A DNA stretch of 41,640 nucleotides from Candidatus Saccharimonadota bacterium (GCA_009778675.1 WRFU01000001.1:64797-106436); one strand, 5' to 3'. Shown: positions 14,285 to 22,524, numbered from the stretch's first letter. Numbers and translations are program-made. The notes: generated by a model from the letters alone, not told the origin.

Positions 14285-15268
14285 CTATTCTTTGGCTAGC
14301 TGGATTAGTTTTACGACTAACTGATCGTACGACAACCCGGCGTGTTCCCAGAGTTTTGGGTACATTGAGGTATTAGTGAAACCCGGCATAGTATTGATTT
14401 CATTTATGTATATTTGCCCGTTATTAGACAAAAAGAAATCAACCCGCGCCAGGCCACGCCCGCTAATCGCGTTGAAAGCCTGTTGGGCGTAAGTTTGGAT
14501 TTGGCGGCGGGCTTTTGCATCGAGATTTTGGGCTGGGATATCTAAAACGGTTTTACGATTGGCGGCATACTTTTGTTCGTAAGAATAAAAATCGTTGATT
14601 GGCGTTATAACTTCGCCGACATCAGAAACTTCTACTATTGGCGCGTTGCCCAATACGGCGCACTCAAATTCACGGCCGGCAATGGCTTTTTCGATCAGAA
14701 CTTGATTGTCAAACTTAAAAGCTTCGGTGACTTTTTTATGAAACTGCGCTTCGGTTGTAGCCAACCCGACACCAAATGATGAGCCTTCGCGGGCGGGCTT
14801 TACAAATAGGCTAGGTTTAAAGGAACTTTGGTTAAATAGTTGGCCGGCAAGTATGGTTTCTTTGGTAAATTGTCGCTTTATTTCATTAAAACTCGGAATT
14901 CGTATATTACGATGCAGCAAAATCCATGGTACAACTGGCATTTTGTTCAAATGTAGAATGCTTTTTAATATACGCTTATCCCAGCAAATTACGGAGCTTT
15001 CTAGATTACAGCCAACTACTGGTATGTTTAGTAGCTCGCCCAAAGCGGCGATTGCGCCGTCTTCGCCGCCCCGGCCATGAATCAATGGGAAAATCACATC
15101 GTAACTGCGCAAAGTGTCAAATGGTATTGACCACGTGCCGTCTTTTTTAATCTCGCATTCGGTCACTTGATGTTTAGTTTTATGTAAAGCTGCCAAAACG
15201 TTCTTAGCACCCATCTTAGAGACTTCATGCTCATTGCCTACACCACCAAAAATCAATAGAATCTTCAT
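14285..15268 (-). CDS. ddl: D-alanine--D-alanine ligase
   Basis: It joins two D-alanines for the peptidoglycan stem peptide. The 327-residue ATP-grasp protein has IFGGVGNEHEVS at its N-terminus, PLIHGRGGEDGAIAALGE, the KPAREGSSFGV ATP loop, the omega-loop FYSYEQKY and the metal site INEINTMPGFTNTSMYP. The Tyr residues in the omega-loop favour D-Ala-D-Ala over the D-lactate-forming Van-type enzymes. It stands alone on the minus strand, convergent with truB and divergent from an MFS gene. Its -10 box TAAAAT lies six bases before the ATG, with no Shine-Dalgarno. Confidence 0.93.
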   Translation of the reverse strand: MKILLIFGGVGNEHEVSKMGAKNVLAALHKTKHQVTECEIKKDGTWSIPFDTLRSYDVIFPLIHGRGGEDGAIAALGELLNIPVVGCNLESSVICWDKRILKSILHLNKMPVVPWILLHRNIRIPSFNEIKRQFTKETILAGQLFNQSSFKPSLFVKPAREGSSFGVGLATTEAQFHKKVTEAFKFDNQVLIEKAIAGREFECAVLGNAPIVEVSDVGEVITPINDFYSYEQKYAANRKTVLDIPAQNLDAKARRQIQTYAQQAFNAISGRGLARVDFFLSNNGQIYINEINTMPGFTNTSMYPKLWEHAGLSYDQLVVKLIQLAKE

Positions 15269-15274
15269 ATATCT

Positions 15275-15280
15275 ATTTTA
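15275..15280 (-). promoter_or_regulatory. -10 box of ddl, leaderless geometry
   Basis: TAAAAT (15280-15275, minus strand) ends six bases before the ATG. No -35 match is seen at normal spacing. Confidence 0.45.
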
Positions 15281-15293
15281 ACATGCCCAAGCC

Positions 15294-15327
15294 GTAGCTA
15301 AGGGTGGCTGATCTGTAGCTAAGGTGG
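15294..15327. repeat. Direct repeat in the ddl/MFS intergenic region
   Basis: GTAGCTAAGGGTGG (15294-15307) and GTAGCTAAGGTGG (15315-15327) repeat with a 21-base period, two helical turns. They lie between two divergent genes and could be paired regulator sites or a small duplication. Confidence 0.4.
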
Positions 15328-15343
15328 TATATTATAGGTAATA

Positions 15344-16546
15344 ATGGCCAAAACAAAAAAACATATTCTGACCAGACGCTTTTGGCGGTCAGTTAAAAGT
15401 GATGAACTGGCACGCATTTACGTTAGCTGGATGATTCGGAGTCTGGCGATAAGTCTAGTTGGTATATTTGTGCCGATTTTTATGTTAAAACTCGGTTATG
15501 GCTTCATGGATATTGCTTGGTTGCTGGTATGGTATTTTATTCCACGAGCCTTGGGCACAGATTATTTGTTTGGTAAATTGATGACCAAACTGGGGGCTCA
15601 TAAGACTATGAGCTTAGGGTTTATAACCCAAGCTTTAAGCTTGGGCTTGTTTGCTACGCTAGGCAATATATCTTGGCCGCTGTGGCTGCTAGGGGCTATT
15701 TATGGCACTTCTTCGCAGCTAGTATATCTACCGTTTCACTATGCTTTTGCTGCTTTTCACCGGCGTCATTTAGCCGGTAGCGAACTGGGTAACATCCGTG
15801 TTATCGAAAGGGTAGGTAGTGTACTAGGCCCAGTCGTAGGTGGGCTGATTGCGATGTTGTTTGGTGGACAATATATTTTTGCGGTTGGTTTTGTGCTGCT
15901 CATGGTGTCCGGTGTGCCACTACTATTAGCCCGCGAAGTATCGACTAGACAGCAAAATCTAACCATAAAATCGCTGATATTGCCGGGCGTGAGCCGTGAT
16001 TTAATATCTTTAGCCGGTTTGGGTATCAATGGAGTGGCTAGTTCGTCGGTGTGGGCGTTATATTTGGGCATGTTTGTGTTGGCTCGTGATATGGCCTACA
16101 TAAATTTAGGTGTACTGCAGTCGTTATCGGTAGTTGTGGCGATTGCCGTGGCTTATGCGATTGGCCGGTTTACGGATAAAAAAATCGGCCGTACGCTATT
16201 GCGGATTGGCACGACGCTTAATGCGTTGTTTAATTTTTTAAGGATTTTTGTAACAAAATACTTGATGGCGCTAGGGTTAAATATCGCTTACGAAGCGGCT
16301 TATACCGCTATCGATATACCCTATAATAAAGGTTACTATGCCAGCGCTGATGACCGCGATGACCGCCGTTTGGCCTATTTGGTCTTAACTTGCTGGTTTG
16401 ACGCTTTAACTAAAGGCGCGCTGTGGTTGATAATTATTTTAGTCGCGTTAGTTACAGGTTCGAAAGCTGCGTTATTAGCCGGTTTTGTAATTGGGGCTTT
16501 GGTAACATTACTAACTACAACTGAGCGCTTTGAAGCTTTAGATTAA
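15344..16546 (+). CDS. MFS-type transporter
   Basis: The 400-residue protein consists of about a dozen hydrophobic helices separated by short basic loops, typical of major facilitator transporters. FTDKKIGRTLL in the second half resembles the inter-helix loop motif of the family. The substrate cannot be told. The short upstream sequence has TATTAT (15330-15335) eight bases before the ATG and AGG at 15336-15338. Its stop codon lies within the left end of the inverted-repeat element at 16545-16708. Neighbour ddl is divergent, so a link to cell-wall precursors is only a guess. Confidence 0.75.
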   Translation: MAKTKKHILTRRFWRSVKSDELARIYVSWMIRSLAISLVGIFVPIFMLKLGYGFMDIAWLLVWYFIPRALGTDYLFGKLMTKLGAHKTMSLGFITQALSLGLFATLGNISWPLWLLGAIYGTSSQLVYLPFHYAFAAFHRRHLAGSELGNIRVIERVGSVLGPVVGGLIAMLFGGQYIFAVGFVLLMVSGVPLLLAREVSTRQQNLTIKSLILPGVSRDLISLAGLGINGVASSSVWALYLGMFVLARDMAYINLGVLQSLSVVVAIAVAYAIGRFTDKKIGRTLLRIGTTLNALFNFLRIFVTKYLMALGLNIAYEAAYTAIDIPYNKGYYASADDRDDRRLAYLVLTCWFDALTKGALWLIIILVALVTGSKAALLAGFVIGALVTLLTTTERFEALD

Positions 16547-16708
16547 AAATACTAACGGACTTTTTTATCGTCCATAAATTACAAAAACCTCATACATTGG
16601 TACTCCGGCAGAACCGTCCTACAGGACGAACCTGTCGGGTGCGTCAAGAATATAGATTTTTGAAATTTAAGGTAATAACAAACGATAAAAAAGTCCGTTA
16701 GTATTTTT
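16545..16708. repeat. 164-bp element with perfect 27-bp terminal inverted repeats
   Basis: The arms 16545-16571 and 16682-16708 are exact reverse complements (each has AACGGACTTTTTTATCG or its complement). The 110-bp core folds further. CAAAAACCT (16582-16590) can pair with AGATTTTTG (16634-16642) with one mismatch. CCGGCAG pairs with CTGTCGG around the apical hairpin CGTCC-TACA-GGACG. TTAA occurs at both outer edges (16543-16546, 16708-16711), a possible target duplication. It is non-coding. It could be a MITE-like mobile repeat, a large hairpin terminator for the MFS gene, or a structured RNA. Confidence 0.8.
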
Positions 16709-16721
16709 TAACCCAACTATA

Positions 16722-16750
16722 TTGCCTAACAACAATTTTTCTGCTAGAAT
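16722..16750 (+). promoter_or_regulatory. rpsO promoter, leaderless geometry
   Basis: TTGCCT (16722-16727) is followed after 17 bases by TAGAAT (16745-16750), extended by TGC. The ATG at 16758 begins after seven intervening bases, so the mRNA should begin at or just before the start codon. Confidence 0.65.
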
Positions 16751-16757
16751 ACACCAG

Positions 16758-17024
16758 ATGATTACAAAAGAAGATAAATCTAAGGCTGTAGCCGATTTAG
16801 CCAAACATAAAACAGATGTTGGTTCACCAGAGGTTCAAATCTCGATTTTGACCAAACGTATCAAAGAAGTTACCGAACATATGAAAGTCCACAAGCACGA
16901 CTTTATGGCGCGCCGTGGTTTGGTGCAAATGGTCGGTCAACGCAAAAAACTGCTTAAATATCTAAGCCAAACTAATTTCGATAGTTACAAAAAAACTTTA
17001 GAAAAGCTTGGTTTACGTAAATAA
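16758..17024 (+). CDS. rpsO: 30S ribosomal protein S15
   Basis: S15 is a primary 16S rRNA-binding protein. The product matches the family along its 88 residues, with ITKEDKSKAVADLAKHKTD, GSPEVQISILTKRI and HDFMARRGLVQMVGQRKKLL. The ATG at 16758 gives the standard S15 N-terminus and length. A possible TTG start at 16722 would add 12 residues and lies in the -35 box, so it is rejected. It is separated from pnp, its usual partner, by one surface-protein gene. Confidence 0.96.
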   Translation: MITKEDKSKAVADLAKHKTDVGSPEVQISILTKRIKEVTEHMKVHKHDFMARRGLVQMVGQRKKLLKYLSQTNFDSYKKTLEKLGLRK

Positions 17025-17038
17025 TTCTTACCGAGTGC

Positions 17039-17069
17039 TTGTATTCTCCTCATGGGGGGGGGGTATAAT
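17039..17069 (+). promoter_or_regulatory. Promoter with a G10 tract in its spacer, possibly phase-variable
   Basis: TATAAT (17064-17069) is directly preceded by ten G (17054-17063). The best -35 candidate, TTGTAT (17039-17044), is then 19 bases away, while eight G would give the ideal 17. Length changes in such tracts switch promoter strength in known phase-variable genes, for example porA of Neisseria. The -35 is only a 3 of 6 match, so its identity is uncertain. Confidence 0.6.
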
Positions 17070-17121
17070 AGAGGTAAGAGTGTAAAAATATGAATTCTGC
17101 GAGAGAAAGTCTTACTCAGTT

Positions 17122-19464
17122 TTGCATCTACACAAAAAATTGCCTATTAGTTTTATCGCTTGCCTTGCTGTTGTTCTAGCGGCCGGCTTATATTTGATAC
17201 AGACTCGTAGTGCTATTATGGCAGCACCGCCAGCAACTATTACTAATTGGATCCACATTGCACCTAATAACATTGGCACTGTCACTGTAGATTACCAGTC
17301 CGAAACAGCTTTTACTGTTACGGGTTTAAATGGCAGTTCCGACCCAGTTAATGACGTAGTTTTCGATAGTACTACAACTGGCATTCAACTTGATGCTGGT
17401 TCTGGAACGTACAGTCTAGTTGTTGATGGTCGAGACTATCAGATTACTGTGCCGCTACAAGTATATGCAGCTGGTATTGCGTTGACTACTAGTTCTGCTT
17501 CGCCGGTGGCGATAATTGACCAAGCCAACGTGACAATGACGGTAGATGGCAATAATACGTTTACGGCCACTGGCGGTGGTAATGCCGGAATTAACGTGCC
17601 TGGCGGTTGGTTGCCAGATAACACGCTGACTATAACCTCTGATGCTGCTAGCCAGGGTAGCCTGACGGCAACTGGCGGTAACGCTCATATCGGGGCTTAT
17701 GGTGATGCCATGTGTACCGGTGCTGGTATTGGTGGTAGTAACCAAACCTGTCTAGCGGGTAATGTTGTCGGGCAGTCAGCTGGAACGATAAATATTACTG
17801 GTTACGTAAAAGTGGCAGCTCATGGCGGTGATTATGACCCTGGTATGGATGAGGTTTGGGGCAGTACTGTGTCAATTGGCGGTGGAGGCGCAGCTAGCTG
17901 CCAGCTAAATAACGTAACGATTTTGGGTGGTGATGGCGGTTACATTTCAGTCAGCGGCCATGCCACAGTTTATGCCCCAGACGGCATTGGCGGCGGTATT
18001 ATAAATTGGTGCTATAGCGGTGGTAATCCTATTGCTGTAAAATCTGGCGCTGGCCCGACGGCTAATATTAGCGGGCAGGCTTTTGTGATAACCAATAATA
18101 TCGGTTATGGACTCTGTACCTCAGATGATAGTTTTTGTCCTATTAGCTTTGCTGGTGCGGTTAGCCCAAGTATAACTATAATTGGTGGTTCAGTGTACTC
18201 ACTATCAGATAGTAGTATCGGCTTTTCCAGTGGATCAAGGTATTGGTTTTTAGACAAAGCGCCGACCAATGGTAACACGTTAGTATATCCGTTATATATT
18301 CCAACCGTTCTAGGACCGTCTAGCGTTAGCACGGTTAATACTACCATTGATTTTTCTACCGCTAACCCGAGTACCAATTATCAAGTTAATACTTTAACAC
18401 CTGGTCAGCAAAGCTGGTTTAGTACGCAGGGCTATACTTTCCCAGCGACCTATACTGCTGTGCCATGGCTGCCTGCTAATAGTCCAATTGGCATAGTTTA
18501 TAGTGGCGTCCAACTAACTTCACTGGCGGATGATACGGTATTGACTATCACTAGCTGGGCTGATCAGCGCCCAGTTTATCCGATATCTGCTACGGCGTTA
18601 GGTAGCTACTTTAATCATTTGTATTCGAGCGCACCAATTACAGCCACTAACCCTACCGACCAAACCGTCAAATCTGGTAGCAATGTCAGTTTTAGTTCAA
18701 CTATTGCTAATACAGCTGGTTTTTCACCAGCTTATGGCACACCGACTTATCAGTGGCAAGTCAGTACCGATGATGGTATGACGTGGAGTAATGTAGTCAA
18801 CGAAGTCAGTATCACTTTAAATCTGACCAATGTCCAGCCTGCCATGAGTGGTAATATGTATCGTTTACTGGTGCTAACACCAAACGTAGTTAATACGGGA
18901 CCTGGGCTTAATGGCACTGGTGTTTCAGGCGGTGTGCCTGTTATCACCACTTCACCCGCTACCCTCACTGTCACTAGCCAATATATCACCCTAACTTCAT
19001 CTAACAACGTTAATATTAACCTTAACCCAGTTTCTAGCCCACTAGGCAGTACAGCAAGTAACTTGAGCGTTAATACTAACGTGCCTAACGGCTATAGTTT
19101 ATCTATATCGATGTCTGGCACTGACACTAGGCTGACTGACGGCTCAGGGCATTACTTAAACTCCACCACTGGTATATTTACTGCCCCATCAATTTTAGGT
19201 GCTAATACCTGGGGCTTTGCTATGAATAGCTCAGCGGCAGCTGCTGGCAATGGATTTGATGCTAGCTACGCCACACCAGTACCGGCTGGTACTGCTCGAT
19301 TTGCTGGTGTACCAGCTAGTACATCACCACTAACTATTAGTACTACGAATATGGCTAACGAGACTGGGGATAGCTTTAATATCTACTATGCTGCTAATGC
19401 CGATATAACCATGCCAGCCGGAACTTACACTGGAACAGTGTTGTATACAGTAGTAGGCAATTAG
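17122..19464 (+). CDS. Large secreted/surface protein with Ig-like and C-terminal beta domains
   Basis: About 780 residues. After a basic start, the hydrophobic ISFIACLAVVLAAGLYLI forms a signal peptide or anchor. Residues about 40-430 are Gly/Thr/Asn-rich with repeated short strands, like a beta-helix or carbohydrate-binding surface protein. An Ig-like domain follows near 500-600 (TYQWQVSTDDGMTWSNV). The C-terminal domain ends in ITMPAGTYTGTVLYTVVGN, a tail style shared by other CPR surface proteins. The start is uncertain. The frame has no ATG, and the TTG at 17122 has only a weak purine-rich site (GAGAGAAAG) 13 bases upstream. An ATG at 17090 is in another frame and would join if the A6 run at 17134-17139 had seven A. 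The ligand is unknown. Confidence 0.7.
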   Translation: MHLHKKLPISFIACLAVVLAAGLYLIQTRSAIMAAPPATITNWIHIAPNNIGTVTVDYQSETAFTVTGLNGSSDPVNDVVFDSTTTGIQLDAGSGTYSLVVDGRDYQITVPLQVYAAGIALTTSSASPVAIIDQANVTMTVDGNNTFTATGGGNAGINVPGGWLPDNTLTITSDAASQGSLTATGGNAHIGAYGDAMCTGAGIGGSNQTCLAGNVVGQSAGTINITGYVKVAAHGGDYDPGMDEVWGSTVSIGGGGAASCQLNNVTILGGDGGYISVSGHATVYAPDGIGGGIINWCYSGGNPIAVKSGAGPTANISGQAFVITNNIGYGLCTSDDSFCPISFAGAVSPSITIIGGSVYSLSDSSIGFSSGSRYWFLDKAPTNGNTLVYPLYIPTVLGPSSVSTVNTTIDFSTANPSTNYQVNTLTPGQQSWFSTQGYTFPATYTAVPWLPANSPIGIVYSGVQLTSLADDTVLTITSWADQRPVYPISATALGSYFNHLYSSAPITATNPTDQTVKSGSNVSFSSTIANTAGFSPAYGTPTYQWQVSTDDGMTWSNVVNEVSITLNLTNVQPAMSGNMYRLLVLTPNVVNTGPGLNGTGVSGGVPVITTSPATLTVTSQYITLTSSNNVNINLNPVSSPLGSTASNLSVNTNVPNGYSLSISMSGTDTRLTDGSGHYLNSTTGIFTAPSILGANTWGFAMNSSAAAAGNGFDASYATPVPAGTARFAGVPASTSPLTISTTNMANETGDSFNIYYAANADITMPAGTYTGTVLYTVVGN

Positions 19465-19465
19465 A

Positions 19466-19493
19466 TTGTGCTACAATAGAATAGTAATATAAT
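19466..19493 (+). promoter_or_regulatory. Likely pnp promoter
   Basis: TTGTGC (19466-19471) lies 16 bases before TATAAT (19488-19493). An alternative extended -10, TGCTACAAT, overlaps at 19469-19477. Either would give a leader of roughly 65-90 bases containing the hairpin at 19513-19537. Confidence 0.5.
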
Positions 19494-19512
19494 CGCTGTG
19501 GTGGTGGATATT

Positions 19513-19537
19513 AACGTAGGCTTTAGCCTAGGTTTTT
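19513..19537 (+). terminator. Hairpin plus U-tract in the pnp leader (attenuator or terminator of the surface gene)
   Basis: TAGGC (19517-19521) and GCCTA (19526-19530) enclose TTTA. Outer AAC and GTT extend the stem across one G-G mismatch, and TTTTT follows. It could end transcription of the surface gene at 19464 or attenuate pnp. Confidence 0.5.
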
Positions 19538-19567
19538 ACCTGTCACCAAGCAGTAAAGGAGTCAAAT

Positions 19568-21691
19568 ATGGATATTATTAATCCGCTGGATAAAAAAATC
19601 ATAGCGGTCGAGACCGATTGGTGCGGCCAAAAATTAAAATTAGAAGTTAACCGCGTTGGTTTTCGTACCACAGCTAGCGTACTAGTAAGTTACGGCCAAA
19701 CAGTGGTGCTAGGCACGGCGATGGTTGGCGATAAGCCGATTGAATTGGATTATTTTCCACTAAGCATCGATTACGAAGAAAAGTTTTATGCCGCTGGTAA
19801 AATTAGCGGTAGTCGATTTATTAAACGCGAAGGTAGGCCAAGTGACGAAGCAATCTTGATTGGTCGCTTGATAGACCGCCCAATCCGTCCACTATTTCCC
19901 AAGGGTTATCGCCAAGAAGTCCAGGTAGTTAGCACAGTATTATCTTATGATCCAGGTTTCCGCCCAGATGCAATTGCTATGATAGCTGCCAGCAGCGCCT
20001 TAATGCTAACTGGTGTACCATTTGATGGTCCAGTTGCAGGTTTACGTATTGGCCGAGTCAATGGTGAGTTCAAAGCCTTCCTAAACCCAGAGCAACGAAT
20101 CCAAAGTGATCTAGATCTAGTCGTGGCAGGTATAGCTGGCGGTATTACCATGGTTGAAGCTGGCGCTAGCGAAGTAGCAGAAGACGTAATTATTAATGGT
20201 TTGGCTTGGGCATTCGAAAATTACCAGCCAGCGATTAAATTACAGCAAGATTTAGCTAAAGCTGTAGGGGTGGAAGCTAAAGAATACGAACTGGTGTTGC
20301 CCGATGAAAAGATTCAGGCCGAAGCCGCCAAATGGCTAGAAGGTAAGTTAGGTGCGGCGGTACGCCAACCTTACCCACATTACAATGAACTGGTTGATGC
20401 CATTCGGGTTACTTTCCATAACGAAATGGAACAGAAATTAGGCACAGAAGCCTACGCTGAAGTTAAAAGTGACTACGACGACGCCTTTACACTAGCAGTA
20501 CAAAAAGATGCTCGAGCCGGTATTATAAAAGATGGCTTACGCCCTGATGGCCGTAAACTAACAGAGGTACGTCCGCTAAGCAGCCAGGTTGGATTTTTGC
20601 CGCGGGCTCATGGCAGTAGCCTGTTTACTCGTGGTGTTACCCAGGCTATGAATATTGTTACACTAGCACCATTAAGCTACGCGCAGCTAGTTGATACGAT
20701 GGAAGTTACCGATGGTGAACGTCGCTACATGCATCACTACAATGCGCCTGGTTATACAGTCGGCGAAGTTAAGCGTCTAGGTAGCCCGGGGCGTCGTGAA
20801 ATTGGCCATGGCTATTTAGCCGAACGAGCACTAATACCAGTTTTGCCAACAGAAGAAGATTTTCCGTATGCTATTCGTAGTGTAACAGAGATTATGAGCC
20901 AAAACGGCAGTACCAGCATGGCTGCCACTTGTAGCAGCTGTATGGCATTGATGGATGCCGGAGTGCCACTAATTCGCCCAGTTTCAGGGGTAGCGATGGG
21001 TTTAATGATGGATGGTGATAAGCCACATGTGCTAACCGACATTGCCGATGCCGAAGATTTCGCCGGTGATATGGACTTTAAAGTTACTGGTACCACCGAA
21101 GGTATCACAGCCCTGCAGATGGACATGAAAGTGCATGGTCTACCGGTCGAAGTGCTAAAAGACGCTATAAATCAAAGTAATGCCGGCCGATCAGCGATCC
21201 TAGCCCATATGCTAAGCGTAATTGCTGCACCGAAAGCGAGCCTAAGCCCATATGCGCCAAGGATTGAAAAACTAATGATTAACCCCGAAAAAATTGGCGC
21301 TATTATCGGTAAGGGTGGTGAAACTATCAATAAGATCACTACCGAAACCGGTGCCGAAGTTAATATTAGCGATGACGGCTTAGTCACGATTGCTAGCCCC
21401 GACGGTGAGTCGATTAAAAAAGCCATGGATTGGATTAAGGGGTTGGTGGAAGAACCAGAGGTCGGTAAAACTTATACTGGTAAAGTAGTCGGCATTAAAG
21501 ATTTCGGTGCGTTTGTGAATATTATGCCCGGTATCGACGGTATGTTGCATATCAGCAATATATCTAACGAAAGAATTAGCAAAATAGAAGATGTGCTTAA
21601 GATGGGTCAAGAGGTAAAAGTACGGGTTGACTCTATTGATGATAAAGGCCGAATTGGCCTAAATATGAAAGACGTGCCGCAAAATAAGTAG
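19568..21691 (+). CDS. pnp: Polyribonucleotide nucleotidyltransferase (PNPase)
   Basis: PNPase degrades RNA 3' to 5' by phosphorolysis. The 707-residue protein has two RNase PH-like domains; the first includes FIKREGRPSDEAILIGRLID and the second RPDGRKLTEVRPLSSQVG and GDMDFKVTGT. A KH domain follows (GAIIGKGGETI, near residue 578), then an S1 domain from about 632 (GKVVGIKDFGAFVNIMPG). Domain order and length are normal. The ATG at 19568 has an excellent Shine-Dalgarno (AAAGGAG). The leader carries a hairpin (19513-19537), and E. coli pnp is known to autoregulate through a leader hairpin. Confidence 0.97.
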   Translation: MDIINPLDKKIIAVETDWCGQKLKLEVNRVGFRTTASVLVSYGQTVVLGTAMVGDKPIELDYFPLSIDYEEKFYAAGKISGSRFIKREGRPSDEAILIGRLIDRPIRPLFPKGYRQEVQVVSTVLSYDPGFRPDAIAMIAASSALMLTGVPFDGPVAGLRIGRVNGEFKAFLNPEQRIQSDLDLVVAGIAGGITMVEAGASEVAEDVIINGLAWAFENYQPAIKLQQDLAKAVGVEAKEYELVLPDEKIQAEAAKWLEGKLGAAVRQPYPHYNELVDAIRVTFHNEMEQKLGTEAYAEVKSDYDDAFTLAVQKDARAGIIKDGLRPDGRKLTEVRPLSSQVGFLPRAHGSSLFTRGVTQAMNIVTLAPLSYAQLVDTMEVTDGERRYMHHYNAPGYTVGEVKRLGSPGRREIGHGYLAERALIPVLPTEEDFPYAIRSVTEIMSQNGSTSMAATCSSCMALMDAGVPLIRPVSGVAMGLMMDGDKPHVLTDIADAEDFAGDMDFKVTGTTEGITALQMDMKVHGLPVEVLKDAINQSNAGRSAILAHMLSVIAAPKASLSPYAPRIEKLMINPEKIGAIIGKGGETINKITTETGAEVNISDDGLVTIASPDGESIKKAMDWIKGLVEEPEVGKTYTGKVVGIKDFGAFVNIMPGIDGMLHISNISNERISKIEDVLKMGQEVKVRVDSIDDKGRIGLNMKDVPQNK

Positions 21692-21694
21692 GGC

Positions 21695-21715
21695 GTTATG
21701 TTAGGCCAACATAAC
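21695..21715 (+). promoter_or_regulatory. Hairpin covering the start codon of the 21698 gene
   Basis: GTTATGTT (21695-21702) and AACATAAC (21708-21715) form a perfect 8-bp stem with a 5-base loop. The ATG at 21698-21700 lies inside the left arm. It begins four bases after the pnp stop, so it may block translation of the next gene, end pnp transcripts, or bind a regulator as DNA. Confidence 0.55.
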
Positions 21716-22507
21716 AATTTGACTATTGCTGATAAGGTTATTAGGGTATTCTTATGTATCAATGTCACTCTTATTGCGATAACTGGTGTTGCCATCTTTT
21801 ACGCTAAAACCAAAAGTCTAGATACTAAAAAGAACGCTCAACAACAAACCACTGCCCAGCATGAGCAAAGCACTAGCCCAGAACCAGATTATGAGCCCAC
21901 TCTTAAGCTAGTTAATCAATTTGCAACAGATTGGCAAACGCTATGTGGTCATCTAAACTATGAAAACACTAAGGCTATGGAAAGCCCCGAAGCGGTGTTA
22001 GCGGCGCTAAGCGAAGACTCCAATAGGCTTGACACCGATATAGCTGCCATGGATAACGAAGCAGTTTTACAGGGTTCTACCGCTATAGCCCAGGCTTATA
22101 AAGATTTAAAAACTACTTGGGCTAATACAAATGTAAAACTGCAGCAAGGCATTAAGGCTGCTCCGGCGGCCTTAGCGGGATATCGTAACTACTTTAATGT
22201 ACCGGGCGTTGACAAAACACGGTTAGCACAAATAAAAAGCATGAAAGAAATCAATCTTGAAATGGCCATGTTCTGCTCTCAGGTACAATCGTCAGCTTAT
22301 GATAAGGCAGATAGCGCTACTCGTACGTTTCGAGATACTTGTGGCGCCTGGAGTACAGCTCAGGATTCTATCGGCATGGTAGATGCTGCAGTTTGGATTA
22401 GTGGGGCAGCTAATGGTGGAGATACAGTATTAATGCCGATCGATATCGAAAACACTACTACTGCCGTTGATACATTAACTACCATGCTAAGAACTCTGTC
22501 CAAATGA
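21698..22507 (+). CDS. Membrane-anchored helical protein of unknown function
   Basis: The family is not recognised. The 269-residue protein has one N-terminal membrane segment (VFLCINVTLIAITGVAIFY, residues about 17-35), a Gln/Thr/Lys-rich linker, and a mostly helical outer domain. That domain has a few scattered cysteines (TLCGHL, MAMFCSQ, DTCGAW). It begins six bases after the pnp stop codon with only a weak ribosome site, and its start codon is buried in a hairpin. Co-transcription with pnp is likely. Confidence 0.55.
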   Translation: MLGQHNNLTIADKVIRVFLCINVTLIAITGVAIFYAKTKSLDTKKNAQQQTTAQHEQSTSPEPDYEPTLKLVNQFATDWQTLCGHLNYENTKAMESPEAVLAALSEDSNRLDTDIAAMDNEAVLQGSTAIAQAYKDLKTTWANTNVKLQQGIKAAPAALAGYRNYFNVPGVDKTRLAQIKSMKEINLEMAMFCSQVQSSAYDKADSATRTFRDTCGAWSTAQDSIGMVDAAVWISGAANGGDTVLMPIDIENTTTAVDTLTTMLRTLSK

Positions 22508-22524
22508 GGTGCTTATAGATTGTG

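Noticed and set aside
14281-14285. Terminator between truB and ddl
   Set aside because: Only three bases separate the stops and no hairpin with a U tail is visible nearby.
16572-16681. tRNA or tmRNA inside the inverted-repeat element
   Set aside because: No acceptor stem with CCA, T-loop GTTCRA or D-loop pattern could be found.
16722-16757. TTG start adding 12 residues to S15
   Set aside because: The residues are not part of S15, and the bases form the promoter (TTGCCT and TAGAAT).
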